Source: Trileptium ribeirensis
Taxonomy: Eukaryota; Nematoda; Enoplea; Enoplida; Thoracostomopsidae
Direction of reading: 5' to 3'
DNA: 64,000 nt
NCBI GenBank assembly: GCA_030248225.1
Contig: JASANE010005039.1
Location: 1 to 64,000 of the forward strand
Positions 12,409-23,486 of this stretch are shown one piece after another (the first letter of the stretch is position 1; each line of letters opens with the position of its first letter). The translations under genes were made by a program, and so were the position numbers. The notes beneath the pieces are model-generated. The model was not told the origin of the DNA. It made no database searches and saw nothing but the letters and a program-made list of their open reading frames with translations.

Positions 12409-12870
12409 ATGGTTCTAGACGATCGCACCAGACGTATTGACCTCCTACCACTTTTGAAGAGCTTGCGACATTCCTGGGCGTATTCTATGTGTCACAAAAT
12501 CTATAACATCTTATGTAAAGATACAGAAAACAAAGCAAACCACGTAAGTGTTGGCAGACGAATAGGTGTGACATCACTTTCAGCCGCTAACATTCCTAAA
12601 ACCCGTCCAAAACAGACAAATATTCATGATCCAGTCTTTGTAAATGATTCTGTGATATTCAACGTACAGTTGTTAATCTTATACGAACAATTCGAAATGA
12701 CACCATTCCCGAAAATGGCTTCGCCGAACATAGAACCACTGAAAAAAAACTGCAAAAACATAAAATATTCGTACTGCATATCGAAAACCAAAACATCGTA
12801 TTTAGTGTACCGAGAAACCTATAATATAAGATTGTCCTTTCTTGATACCATGCACACAATTCATAAGTGA
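12409..12870 (+). CDS. Doubtful 153-codon open frame, product not recognised
   Basis: An ATG-initiated frame (MVLDDRTRRIDLLPLLKS...) is open for 153 codons, and it is open further upstream without an ATG. Composition is mixed and charged rather than simple repeat translation, which is the only reason for listing it. I see no domain, signal peptide or transmembrane segment, and no neighbouring exon that joins it. It may be chance or part of an unrecognised element. Confidence 0.15.
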   Translation: MVLDDRTRRIDLLPLLKSLRHSWAYSMCHKIYNILCKDTENKANHVSVGRRIGVTSLSAANIPKTRPKQTNIHDPVFVNDSVIFNVQLLILYEQFEMTPFPKMASPNIEPLKKNCKNIKYSYCISKTKTSYLVYRETYNIRLSFLDTMHTIHK

Positions 12871-13519
12871 AAAACTGGACACACTACATATTGGGAACCG
12901 TCCGCATCGACTCTGAACCCATTGAACCAGAATATAGTTGGAGTGTATGTATGGAAATCATTGTATTTAGCATGATTTAGAAATTTACACACTCTGGAAG
13001 AAGAAACATCCAACAGCATGCTGAAATTTACAAAATCGATGTTTCTGGCAAACGGTCGACGAACATTTTATTCATGCCCATAGCGACCCGGGGCGTATTT
13101 TCACAAAAACTTGGGTCCAGCAAACTTGTAGATCTCGACAATCGGATTCTGGCTAGCGATGTTGATGTGACGCAATCTGGGCTGCGAAACAATGGCACAA
13201 GGCACGACGTGGCCAGATTTGATAAAGAACCCGTAGAACCTGTTTTTGGCCATTTCCACATGAAATATGGGGTCGCAATTCACTTGTCAACCCAAAGTAC
13301 AGCATCATTACTCTTCCTATCTCACAAACTGTTTATCTAAATTTGTCTACACCAATATGAATCATGAGCGACACCGACAGAGAAAAAGAAAATCTCATGA
13401 TTTTTCGTCCGAACCACTCTCAACATTGGAAACACCAGGTCTGTTCGCTCACTCCGTGTCAATTATAAATAACTTATAGATATAAAATCATAAGTGTCGA
13501 TAGAGGGGTAGAATGGGCT

Positions 13520-13730
13520 ACCCGCAATGGTCGGATCTCCTGCCTCAAGCTATATTTCCCCCTCACTGAAGGCTCCGACCCTCTCCCCTTCTGCCGAAGG
13601 TGCGAAAAATTTTAACAAAAATTAGCAAAAATTGATGCAAATTTGACAAAACACCAGAGGATCTCAGCTGAGGACCTCAGGACCTACCTCCGCCATCGAC
13701 CATCCACCCCTTAAGACGACGGACGTTCGA
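13520..13730. repeat. GC-rich/A-rich composite repeat copy
   Basis: A C/T-rich block with GAAGG words (about 13530-13605) is followed by GCGAAAAATTTTAACAAAA-type sequence. Same layout as the 2226, 9358 and 42045 copies. Confidence 0.5.
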
Positions 13731-16567
13731 CACCTACGATTCAAAATACATATTGGTCGTGCATTTCATATAAAATTATTCCCTTTTAAATGATTCAAAG
13801 AAAGAAAAAACAACGATATCGGGTATTACAAAATAAAATGGTTGGGGAGGGGGTTCCTCCTAAGAATCGTGCCCCCTCCGCCGTATATTTACACATGCCT
13901 GAATCCTCGAATGCCCCTAAGCTTGTAAGGAAGTCCAATATTAAGTCTAATTCAAACTGCAGTGGCACTGTCTAAAATGCCCCTGTTCACTGTGAATTTT
14001 CCTATTAATTGTACTATCGAGTCCTGTACATGATATTATGTCGTTTTTAAATGCGTAATCAAATTTTTTTTAATTTTCAGTGCGTGATCAATTTTAATTG
14101 TACGGGCTATCTAGCAACCTTTCGCGGTAAGTATTATACTGATCTTTACTGTGGGAGCCAGGGGCGCTACGACTTCCAAGTTTCAACCAAACTTGGCCCC
14201 TCATCTCCAGTACCGGTTTTGTGACATTCGCAACGACGCATAATGTAGCGAATTGTAGTTGAAATTGAGTTTTTATGAACCTTTATAATAGCATTGCTCT
14301 CCTAGATCAATCTGGAATCCAGAAATATGCCCTGACACTATCCTACTGGCTACAGGCTTTATCCGAAGTTCGCTCAAATGTACATAATCTCATCCGTATT
14401 CAATGGTTCCTTATGGTGGCTCTAGTAAAATTTAACTCTGAGCCACTCTTGGGCTCTATTTCCGCCCAGTTTATAGTCCACGATGCAGTCGTATCTTCCT
14501 AGCTTAGTCCGGACTACAAAACATATGCCCAATCCTGCCTCAACGTTTCTCTAGCTTCTTTCGATTTCCATAGTTACCATGCAATTTTCCACCGCGCATG
14601 TTATTTTTCAACAATCGCAAAATAGATATATTACGTAAGGATTTTGCGAGCTTGGTCGTGATATAGGCACAAGGTGTTGTCGTGCGAGTAACGCAAGTTA
14701 TGGTGAAAAAGAGAAAGCCATAACTGAATATACGCTGGATCTGAATAAATGTGTGAATTTATGAAAGCTAAATCTGTATTCGGCCCAGCCGGAAAAACGA
14801 TCAAGTCGCTGCGAAATTTTTTTAGGGTTTTGTATTTGCTGTATCTGAAACTAAATTTTCCTCAGACCCGATCTAAGTTTCATAAGCAGGGGCGCCTGCT
14901 GGACAATGTATTCTGTCGCTGAATCCATTGCCTAGCTGCACAGGGTGAAATCTTAACTAAAGCTAATTCATATTATTATCATTTACTGCTTAACGAAAAC
15001 AAAATTCTACTGCTTATTCGCGTCCATGAGAAGATGCCAAACTGTATGTAGGCAAATTTTATATTAGTGCGACTACCCGTAAGACTTCAATCATTAAAAT
15101 TTTTGAAACTTAACTGGAATGCGGTTCCATAAACGTACGACAGGTTTCTAGCCTCTAGGACGCGCTCTAACCTCTAAGTACATAAAAAGTCTACCTAAGT
15201 CTATTTCAAATTCGAATCTATTTCACTTTCAAATTTTGTTCCTCGGATTATTTTGAAAATTTGGACGGACAGTCAACAAAAGTCGACACAACAATAACCA
15301 ATTATAAAACCTAACTCTGCGGTTTGCGAGTACCTTATATTCATATATTTCTATTTGTGTTACCATAACCTAGGATGCTGTAATCGGGTCTCATGTAATG
15401 CACACCGAAGGATTCTGGTGTGCCTGGAAGGTGCAGCGACACATTTTCATGTCTTCATTTTGTTCGTTTGCGGTTTGCACTCTATAACTGAGATTACAGT
15501 AAGGAAAGGGACATGATTACCGTCGAGTAATGCGTATTATTCCCGATAATCGCCAATCCCTATCTACATTCTCCATAGCTGGTGACATCCTTATCTCATA
15601 GCGAAGAAATGGCCGTGATATGTCGTGTTTGGCATCGTTGAAGCAATGTCAAACCTTAACCAATTTCCAAAGCCGAGCCAAAGTTCTCACCCAATGGGAA
15701 GGTCTTTCAATTAAGTTATCATGTAAAATTGAATCACTGAGAAGTGATTATTTAAACTTCATATACTCTGCTAAGAAGCAGCTATTGCCGTAGGTGGACA
15801 CGGGGTGCATTTAGAACTTGCTGATTGTAGGCGCTTTTTAGACGTAATCGGTACTAGTCGTGCTCGGTTATACATAACACGGCTTTCTTAAACACTGCAT
15901 ACACCACATGAATATTCAGGGCCGGGTCAGTTCTATCAAGTTGAGCTCTCGGCCAGCACTACTAATGTATTACGTGTTTCTACGTTAAAATTTTTTATGC
16001 TACGCAATCGCCAATTTTACAAAACTCTCGGAAATACCTTAATTATCGACTAATACTTGCGATATATGCACAAACTAACAATAATTATACAGGCAAAAAT
16101 GATACTAACTAAATACATGTATAGTTTATCATACGAAACAGTAAAACAGAACCGTAAAAGATGAACCGACTGCGAAACCGATTATAACTCTCAGAATTCA
16201 TCTTAATCAACTCAGGTGAAAATTTGGCCCTGATTGGGCTGAGGGGGAAAAATCAAGAAGGGGCCCACCATCTTTTCAGTGTAGCCTCATAGTCTCTGGA
16301 CTCCCAATCATCTCTTACCCCCAAAAGAGATCTCTTCGAGATTAGGGTCGCCCTTTTCAGGTATAACCTCCTGATGATGCTAAAGTATTGTTCTTTTATT
16401 TGGATTTTTTGGGGTATAGAGGCTTTTTTGGCAAATTGTTTTCCTAAAGCTCCGCCTAAGATCGTCACTCCCTAAACTCCATGGACCAGTTTTTCCTGCT
16501 CTTTCCAATGAAAAAGGTTTCAGGACTCTAGCTCTTCAAGAGGGTTCAGGAGAGGGTCCCAATGTTA
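13731..16567. other. No gene recognised
   Basis: Noncoding as far as can be seen. The 75-codon frame at 14275-14502 and others have no motif. Nothing repeated at short range stands out. Confidence 0.5.
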
Positions 16568-16800
16568 GGAGTCGGATTTTTTAGAAATATGGATTTTGGT
16601 TTTTTGATCTTTTTGGAGAAAACTTTGGATTGGATTGACCGATTGGGCTTAAATTTGGATATGTTATAGAAAATGAAATGGGCTATATGGCGATGTATAG
16701 AGTGTGACGATAACTGTCCGTCACAAGAAGATATGGCTCTCGATATCGGGAATGCAAGCGAAAAATGGATATTTTGATGTTTGGAAATTAGGTTTAGACT
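16568..16800 (+). repeat. Dispersed repeat R, copy 1 (leader of the GGCTTA array)
   Basis: Matches 25148-25400 in the same orientation through blocks such as AAATATGGATTTTGGTTTTT, a TTGGATTGGATTGACCGATT-like stretch, GCAATGGGCTATA and CGGGAATGYAAGCGAAAAAT. Both copies lead directly into a GGCTTA/TTAGGC-type array, so leader and array behave as one repeat unit. Confidence 0.75.
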
Positions 16801-17420
16801 GGGCTCAGGTTTAGGGTAAGCTTGAAGCTTAGGTTAGGGTATTCGGAAATACTGCACCGGCAAACGCAGGCGAGGAAGCACCAGTACTGTGCACCCAAAA
16901 CCGTGGCAGCTAGCCAGCGTAGCGGCTTAGTGCGGGGGGTCCGGGGGGCGGCAACCCCCCGGCTTAGTGCTAGGCTTAGTCTAAGGCTTAAGCATAGTCT
17001 ATTAGGCTTAGGCTTAATCTAAGGCTTAGGCTTAGTCTAAGGCTTAGGCTTAGGATTAGTCTAAGGCTTAGGCTTAGGCTTAGTCTAAGGCTTAGGCTTA
17101 GGCTTAGTCTAAGGCTTAGTCTCAGTCTAATGCTTAGGCTTAGTCTAAGGCTTGGGCTTAGCCTATGGCTTAGGCTTAGTCTAAGGCTTAGGCTTAGTCT
17201 AAGGCTTAGGCTTAGTCTAATGCTTAGGCTTAGGCTTAATCTAAGGCGTAGGCTTAGGCTTAGTCTAAGGCTTAGGCTTAGGCTTAGTCTAAGGCTTAGG
17301 CTTAGTCTAAGGCTTAGGCTTAGGCTTAGCCTAAGGTTAGGCTTAGTGTAATGCTTAGGCTTAGTCTAAGGGTTAGACTTAGTCTAAGGCTTATGCTTAT
17401 TTTGTTAGGCCTAGTCTAGA
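16801..17420. repeat. Degenerate GGCTTA (TTAGGC) array mixed with TCTAAG words
   Basis: About 600 bp consist almost entirely of GGCTTA hexamers broken regularly by GTCTAA, for example GGCTTAGGCTTAGTCTAA. A G-run/C-run block (about 16936-16965) lies near the start. GGCTTA is a rotation of TTAGGC, the nematode telomere hexamer, but the regular TCTAAG interruptions and internal position make this an interstitial or satellite-type array. The Leu/Arg/Ser-rich frame at 17130-17351 is just the array translated. Confidence 0.88.
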
Positions 17421-17529
17421 ACTCTATAAGAAAACGTATTACAGACATTGGAACTAACCTCTAGACGCGATACATGTTTCCGATTTGGGCAATGAGTGCA
17501 CCGACAATATTTTCAGCGAATTGTCGTCG

Positions 17530-18447
17530 TCATTGAAATTCAATAAGGGTTCGCTGGAATAGGATATGAGGTACAACTTGGCGTCGCCGAATGAAGGTTT
17601 TCAAATTTCCCCAGAGACCATCAATGTTTTGCGTACGGGCGTCGGGATTGTCTGGATTAATGAATTGGCGGTTATGGTGCTTGACCGTGGCATGAGTATA
17701 TTGTTGGGGGCTTGGTAGGCGGCGCAGTCCTTGGATGTAGGTCTGGAAGCTGTCGGTGATGATGCGGGTTCCCGGTCGGATATGTTGAAATATTAGAGGC
17801 ATGATTGTGTTGATTGTGCGATTGGGGACGTGGAAAAGTAGACACTTGCCCGTTAGTCGGTCAATCATGCCCACCACCCAACCATGCTGACGACATGGCA
17901 TGCCGCGGTTGTATTTTTGTCGAAAAAAACTTCGACTCGTCAACATCTACGTCGATACCGGGGCCACCCAACATGCTGTTTTGCCAATGATCACGGTCGT
18001 AAGCCACAGCGACATCCCTACAGTAGTTGTACCAGTTCGTAATGGTATCTGTGGCGACCGCTGTTTTCAAGTTTGAAGTTTGACGGCAAGTTGTTGATGT
18101 AGTCGAAAATGATCACGAGTGTCGTTTCCAATGTGATCCGGTGACAAAAATGAGCCGCTTCGAATAGATAATGTGGCTCGGCAATTTGTACAGCGCCATT
18201 CGTACTTATCAACGCGCGTGATGTCATTACGCGCAGCGAAATGCATCGCGTCGCCACATGTACATTGTTGGTTGTTAGCGATAAGTCTCCATTGGGCAAG
18301 CAGAACAATAGTATCTTCATATGTACTTCTTCTACGCACCATTTGGTTATAAGTCATGCGGAAATTATTAATATCAGGTTCTGGAAGTATAATATTAAAG
18401 GGCGAAAAGTTAAATCTAGTATTTTGAGGTCTGCCGCGTGCTGCCAT
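17530..18447 (-). pseudogene. Merlin / ISXO2-like (IS1595/IS1016 group) transposase, broken
   Basis: Read 18447 to 17530, four overlapping frames give successive parts of one transposase of about 300 residues. First comes an N-terminal zinc ribbon (CTCGDAMHF...WRCTNCRATLSIRSGSF). Then NNLPSNFKLE and TITNWYNYCRDV precede the catalytic start GGPGIDVDVDESKFF (first Asp). PGTRIITDSFQTY carries the second Asp. HATVKHHNRQFINPDNPDARTQ and IDGLWGNLKTFIRRR close it, where relatives have the third acidic or Asn residue. The frame changes three times (about 18130, 18060 and 17935), each time as if one base had been added. The last shift lies in a run of seven T. It is therefore inactive as written. The terminal repeats were not found. 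Confidence 0.9.
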
Positions 18448-19930
18448 AGCTTAATATTATGCTGTAAAATATAAAAAATGGAAAATAAATCATCAATTAA
18501 TCAATCGAGCGTTCCCAAAGGGTTACTTCCGAAGTGGTTAACTGTTCTTGCGGATAACTTCAGAGGGAGGCCAGATATATCGTATGAATGGTGCCATTGA
18601 GTTTCTCCTGTATTGCTGGGTCGATCTAGGTGTCTATTTTGCAATTTTTTTCAAAATTTTCAGGTGACATTTCACAGGTTCCCATTGGGTAAAACAGAAA
18701 AAATGAAAAAAAAAATTCGGAAAATGGTCGTATGCGGTATTTTTGAACTCAGCTCGTCGAGCTGAGTCGATTGGTACCAATTTCAGCGGCGTGCGACTAT
18801 TTGCTGATCCCCCAGCCCAAACAGCGCCGCAAATTTTCACCTTGATGTTAATCCACGCCTGGGGCTACCAACGTTCAAAAGTGCTTTCGAATTTTCTTAG
18901 CTCATCGTTTTGTTCATACGTTTATAACCCACCCCGATGACGTAATAATGCCCAAAGACGGCCAACATCCTCTCTCCATTAACGCTGTCTGCCTGACCCT
19001 AAAGTGCTACCCAGTGACAAACCACAAAAGTTGAAAATTTCCTTCCCAATTAATAACCCCAACCCGAAATTCTACAAAACACGAGTAGCCCACATTAAAT
19101 TCTTAATCGTGTTCAACTCGGCTAAAAATCTCTGACGCCCTAACTCAACTAATATTCGCGCGAAATTTGGATCTAGCTCATCTAAATATTTTGTTTTTAT
19201 AATCACGAGGAATATGAAAGCCTTTTCCTACCTGTGCGAATCATACTAAAACTCTGGAGCAGTACCTAGATAATGCAAGCAAAATAATTTGTGTAGCGGT
19301 TCTCGAAAGAAGGGGGATGCAATACGGCGGATTGTAATGCTTGAGTCCACCTTACGTGCGTACACTTGGAATGTGCTTTTTTAAGTCAGTTCAGAATCGT
19401 AAAAGCGATGACTGTAAGCGATGAAAGATTTCTGATATAGCAACATGTAGGTGCTCTTCGCGGTCCCTATTGTGCAATTTGGCATACCATTGTTCTGACC
19501 GTGTACACGGGAAAACACGATTATCAATCGCGTTTTTGCGCATACTACAATACACACATAGACCGGGAACATAACTGTCCGGTTCAGAATGTCATTAGGT
19601 AAATGCAGACAATTGTGCGAAATGGAGAAATGCACGCGTTTCTATATCACAGAGCCCTTGTTCGAGTTCACTAAAATGCGAATGCCGATGGCAGTTATAT
19701 GAATACGGGCGATGCAGTTCGTGATTTTGACAAATAAACAACCATGGTGTACGCATGTAAACCGGACTTACTCATAAATTAACTCAGATGAATTCAACTA
19801 GTTACGTTCAAATTTATGATTTTATAGGTACAAATTTATTGGCACATAAATGTATTTTGGGTTATATACGTGTATGTATATAAGCAGAGGTCATGAACCG
19901 TTTCAAGTGCGCGTGTCACCACAGTCTGTC
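18448..19930. other. No gene; contains a dispersed motif CTCAGCTCGTCGAGCTGAG
   Basis: Around 18740-18790 a short palindromic motif AACTCAGCTCGTCGAGCTGA is followed by TCGATTGGTACCAA. Related copies occur at 26452, 41757, 42820 and 61255, part of an old dispersed repeat. The remaining frames, including 19381-19635 minus, carry no recognised domain. Confidence 0.45.
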
Positions 19931-19939
19931 TAAAAAGAA

Positions 19940-20620
19940 AGAAGCGGGCCTCAGGTCGGGTAGGGCTGCATAGACCAAATGTCGGCACCAAGACTGCTGC
20001 TACACCACCGACATGACGTTAGGCGGCCGACTATTGTAACCTTTGTTGATTTTAAAGCTGTGTTTGATGCAGTAAACAGAAAGCAGTCCTTACAACATTT
20101 TCGAAGGCGACTGTATGCTTTGTCAACTGCTTGACATAATATAGCAACTTTACACAAAGTCAGGGTAGGTAGTCAGGATCCCAATTGCTCAATCGTCGCC
20201 ATTTGAACTCAAAACAGTCATGCGCCAAGGTTCAGTCATGCTACTCGTGTTGTTCAATTACGCCGTTAACTGGGTGCTGAGTACAATCATCCAGGAGGCA
20301 CCGGCGGGCGTCAGTTTCACATCAGTGTCAGACACAGCCGTCGTAACCTATCTCGACTACGTGATTGACATAAATAGAGTCTGAAGCTGAAATGCAAGCA
20401 ACAATTGATTGTCGACACAAGCACCGCAACCGTGTGGGCCTAAAGATAAGTGCGACTAAAACAATGGCGCTTTCGTGATGCTGTACAGCTACTTCAGCGT
20501 GGACGGTGAAACTTTGTGGAACTTTGACAGCTTACGCTACATAGGCTCTGCTATGACTGGATTAGCTACTCAGACAAGGACGTTTTAAACAGGATTGTAG
20601 CCGTCGTGTATGTCTTTGCA
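19940..20620 (+). pseudogene. Non-LTR (LINE) reverse transcriptase fragment, broken
   Basis: Pieces of the reverse transcriptase palm domain appear in order. VTFVDFKAVFDAVNRK (from 20036; family FVDFKKAFDSVNR) carries the first catalytic Asp motif. PFELKTVMRQGSVMLLVLFNYAVNWVL (about 20199-20280) matches GVRQGCVLSPLLFN. VVTYLDYVIDI (about 20341-20372) stands where relatives have LDYADDI, so the catalytic Asp pair is lost. RVGLKISATKT (about 20430-20465) matches VGLKINxxKT. The frame is interrupted by stops and shifts (for example a stop after LYALSTA near 20130). No 5' ORF, endonuclease or 3' tail was recognised. Confidence 0.85.
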
Positions 20621-21063
20621 GGTAAGAAACTTTGGCGAAACAATCTAATCAGTACAGCAACGAAGCTGCACCTCTGAATATTGTATTTCTGCGTCATCTC
20701 TGTTTTACTATAAGGTGCTGGGACTTGGACTCCCAAGCATTCAACATACCGCCAGATGGATGTTTTCGAACTCAATAGCCTGCACAACGTACTGTACGTA
20801 ACGTGGCTCAGTTACACTTCAAACTCGACTATATTAATATTTTATGTTTCATATCAAGATCCTGTTGGGAATCCAATAACATATTTGAAATTTTCCTATA
20901 GTATACAGTCTCGCAAAAAGGAAAAAAGGTGGAAAATTGTGAAAAATAATAAATGCTGGCATGTTTATGGCTTCAAAAGTGACAGATCATAAAACGGTCA
21001 ACATATTCGAAGTTCAGGCCTTGCTTTTTTTATTGCAAGTAAGTTATTTCCGTACATTTACTT

Positions 21064-21466
21064 ATGCGGCATTTACGTTATAAGTTGCCCACCACGTGGA
21101 ACTTTTGTCCTCGTACAGCCTGCGTATCACCGTTAACGATATAGTGTACTGAACACCAACACTGTATTATAAGCAATTATGTATGGTGTTTCGGACACCA
21201 TCAGCTTATTTGTATGGTGTGATGGATCTAACTAGCGATTATTAAAGTCATTTGAGAAGACACATTCTAGTTTTTTCCGTTGTAGAGAATTTATACAGAG
21301 CAAGCTACGGAAAGCTTTAACCGGCATGATTTGTGGGATACAATCAATAAGCATAAATAATTTGAAATTTCACTTATTAATTTTCCCGCTTTTTTAAGCA
21401 ACTATTCAAGCATAGGGTATCGAAGACACCGTATTGTAATGTACACGGTAAACGTAAACGCCGCAT
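21064..21466. mobile_element. TIR element, family ATGCGGCGTT, copy 2
   Basis: The left end ATGCGGCATTTACGTTATAA (21064) and right end GTAAACGTAAACGCCGCAT (21466) match the termini of 8751-9263 and 27665-28175. It also has the internal GGAACTTTTGT word near the left end and GGTGT/ACACC pairs. At about 403 bp it is shorter than its two relatives. No coding capacity. Confidence 0.75.
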
Positions 21467-21469
21467 TAC

Positions 21470-22213
21470 TGCCAATAAAATGTATCGTAAGTAATAATGT
21501 TTACTGAATCTGATTTACGTTGAATGATTTTAAACCTTACGAAAAGGGTATGAGCAAAATGAGCGACCACGGGTTCATATCGTTTATAATTAATATATTA
21601 CTGTCAATAATTGCAATAATAATATATTTACGAAAAACACGAATAAAAACCAATAATCATTTAATTGGTATCAAACAGAAACGGAGCAACTTTCACTTTT
21701 AACAACTGTTTGCGAATTAATTGTGTATCAGTTGTTCATATATAAAAAAATTTGCAGAAGGGTGACACTGGGCCGCACTCATGGCGCAATTGCTTATCCG
21801 ATGATGTGGTCGATATTCGGCTTACCTCCACGCCCCAAGCATACCTCAAGTTTCTTCGGGAATATCGGCTACGCCCAAGGTTTCTTTATCGAGAAGATAC
21901 CAGCTATTAACTCGCCAATAAGACCAATAAGATAGGAGAAGTACTAGGAGTCACAGGTGATTGCTAATTCAACTCTACGCTCGCTACCTATTTGCGAACT
22001 TATAGCTAACACAACCCCCTTCCCCTCCAAGAAAGATCGATCCAGGTTCAGCAAAAGTTTTATTCAAGGCTGTACAAAATACACATTAGTTTATGAATGA
22101 GTTTATGGTCACTCATTAAAATTATAATTGTATTTCTGCATAAATATACTCATATTTATATTGAGATGAGGCTGTATCAGAATTTCCGTATTGTGTTAAA
22201 TATTGTTGAAAAG
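21470..22213. other. No gene recognised
   Basis: AT-rich sequence. The 70-codon frame at 21723-21935 has no recognised motif. Confidence 0.45.
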
Positions 22214-22233
22214 ATCCACGAGCGATCATTCAT

Positions 22234-22304
22234 TGGACCAGCCGGGATTCGAACCCGGATCTCTAGCTTGCAAGACTAGCGCGCTACCATTACACCTCAG
22301 GCCC
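22234..22304 (-). tRNA. tRNA-Ala(TGC), copy 1
   Basis: The minus strand folds as a cloverleaf. The acceptor GGGCCTG pairs with CTGGTCC at six of seven positions (one T-T mismatch) and contains the G3:U70 pair that marks alanine tRNAs. The D arm is GTGT..GCGC, the anticodon stem CTAGT/GCTAG with loop CTTGCAA gives anticodon TGC, and the T arm CCGGG-TTCGAAT-CCCGG is perfect. There is no intron. Position 8-9 is AG instead of the usual T-purine, so function is likely but not certain. Confidence 0.75.
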
Positions 22305-22475
22305 CGACAACAGAGTGTTCAGCTACGCTATATATGCTAGCATAGTGAGATGCTACATAACTCCCCTGCGGAGCCGCGGAGCGAGCGTGCGTTAAGCTTT
22401 GGCTGTGTAAAGAAACACCGCGCAGGGGATGGCGTCGGGTTCACCAAATGAAGAGATCCACGAGCGATCATTCAT

Positions 22476-22545
22476 TGGACCAGCCGGGATTCGAACCCGG
22501 ATCTCTAGATGCAAGACTAGCGCGCTACCATTATACCACAGGCCC
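22476..22545 (-). pseudogene. tRNA-Ala(TGC), copy 2, probably a pseudogene
   Basis: Nearly the same sequence as the copy at 22234-22304, including G3:U70 and a perfect T arm. One base is lost in the anticodon stem (CTAG-TCTTGCAT-CTAG), leaving a four-pair stem and eight-nucleotide loop. The D stem has one mismatch. Position 8-9 (TG) is more normal than in copy 1. It probably arose by tandem duplication followed by decay. Confidence 0.7.
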
Positions 22546-22546
22546 C

Positions 22547-23437
22547 GATCGCAGCGTGTTCAGCTACGCTATATATGCTAGCGTAGTGAGATGCTACAAT
22601 TGTGTTGACAACTAACTTGGCACCGTTCTCGTTATGATGATGAAAATCTTTATAAAGCATGGTTTCATCGTAGTTAGCTACATATCGATTTTTCACAAAT
22701 GTATTACATAAAATTCTGTCTGGATATATTCGTGCCAATTTATCTCCGCCAGCTGGTTTCACATTATCAAGCTGATCTAGTATTTCTCGGGTCATATTTT
22801 TATACTCGTGGTAACTATTCGAAAAAACATCGGTAATGCCGAGCTTTTTTAACTGCTTTAAACGAATTTTAGGTTCCCAAAACATTAGTGGAACCTGATA
22901 GAAAAGTATTATATGAGCATTGTATTTAGTAAATTGTGTTATTGATTGTCCGAATCCCCCAAAGTAACGATCTTATACGGATGCTTTCATTATTGTAATT
23001 ATCATGAGATTGTACAGGTAGACATTGGAAAACTTCGCCGTTTCGCTACCTCCGTTGTCTTTACTTGTATACGGAGCTCCATAGTAGTACTTAAACCACA
23101 TACTGCCTAGAACAATCACAGAAGGCTTCAATTTACCAGCATTTAACATTTTCAGTGTTGCTTTGTTGTGTTCAAAACAATGGACGCCACACTTTACACA
23201 GCTAAATTTGAATAATATTAGACAGCATGATGCAGCGCGAGAAATTTGACTAATATTCATGACTTTGAGGCGTGAATCAAGATGTTTTTCGTAACATCAT
23301 CGCATGACTGTCGCCAAGTAATAACCATTTTGTTTTATCAGTATTTTTATTCGTTTCACTGACAATTTTTATTTTTTGTTGTAAAGACGAAATTATATTA
23401 ATATGTTTTTCTTTCCAGAGCGATTTTGCAGAGATTA
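22547..23437 (-). pseudogene. SGNH hydrolase domain of an acyltransferase-3 (OafA/oac-like) protein, broken
   Basis: Read from 23437 downwards, the frame gives SLWKEKHINIISS..., then KWLLLGDSHAMMLRK (the GDSH nucleophile block, codons at 23301-23315). A run of five A (23285-23289) puts the frame out by one. In the next frame LDSRLKVMNISQISRAASC...KPSVIVLGSMW follows. A TAA stop (22973-22975) interrupts it, and the same frame goes on as DRYFGGFGQSITQFTKYN, PLMFWEPKIRLKQLKKLG, RILCNTFVKNRYVANYDE and LYKDFHHHNENGAKLVV. The DFHH block is the DxxH catalytic pair. These blocks are those of the SGNH domain fused behind acyltransferase-3 membrane domains that O-acylate sugars. The gene cannot make a full protein as written. 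Its 3' end runs into the duplicated tRNA unit. Confidence 0.8.
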
Positions 23438-23486
23438 TCGAAACGGATCAATGCATCGGAGGAGTGACTGCACTGAAAATAGGTTT

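Larger units (their letters stand above)
22214..22598. repeat. Tandem duplication carrying the two tRNA-Ala copies
   Basis: The block starting GATCCACGAGCGATCATTC at 22214 and ending GAGATGCTACA near 22353 is repeated at 22453-22598. The unit includes the tRNA and a flank with CAGCTACGCTATATATGCTAG. The stretch between the copies (about 22354-22452) is not part of the repeated block. Confidence 0.85.

Noticed and set aside
17130..17351. Open frame of Leu/Arg/Ser repeats
   Set aside because: It is the GGCTTA/TCTAAG array translated; every frame of the array gives a similar low-complexity peptide.
23419..23470. Plus-strand exon-like segment after TTTTTCTTTCCAG encoding DFAEIIETDQCIGGVTALKI
   Set aside because: It lies antisense to the SGNH relic, has no partner exon and is too short to support on its own.
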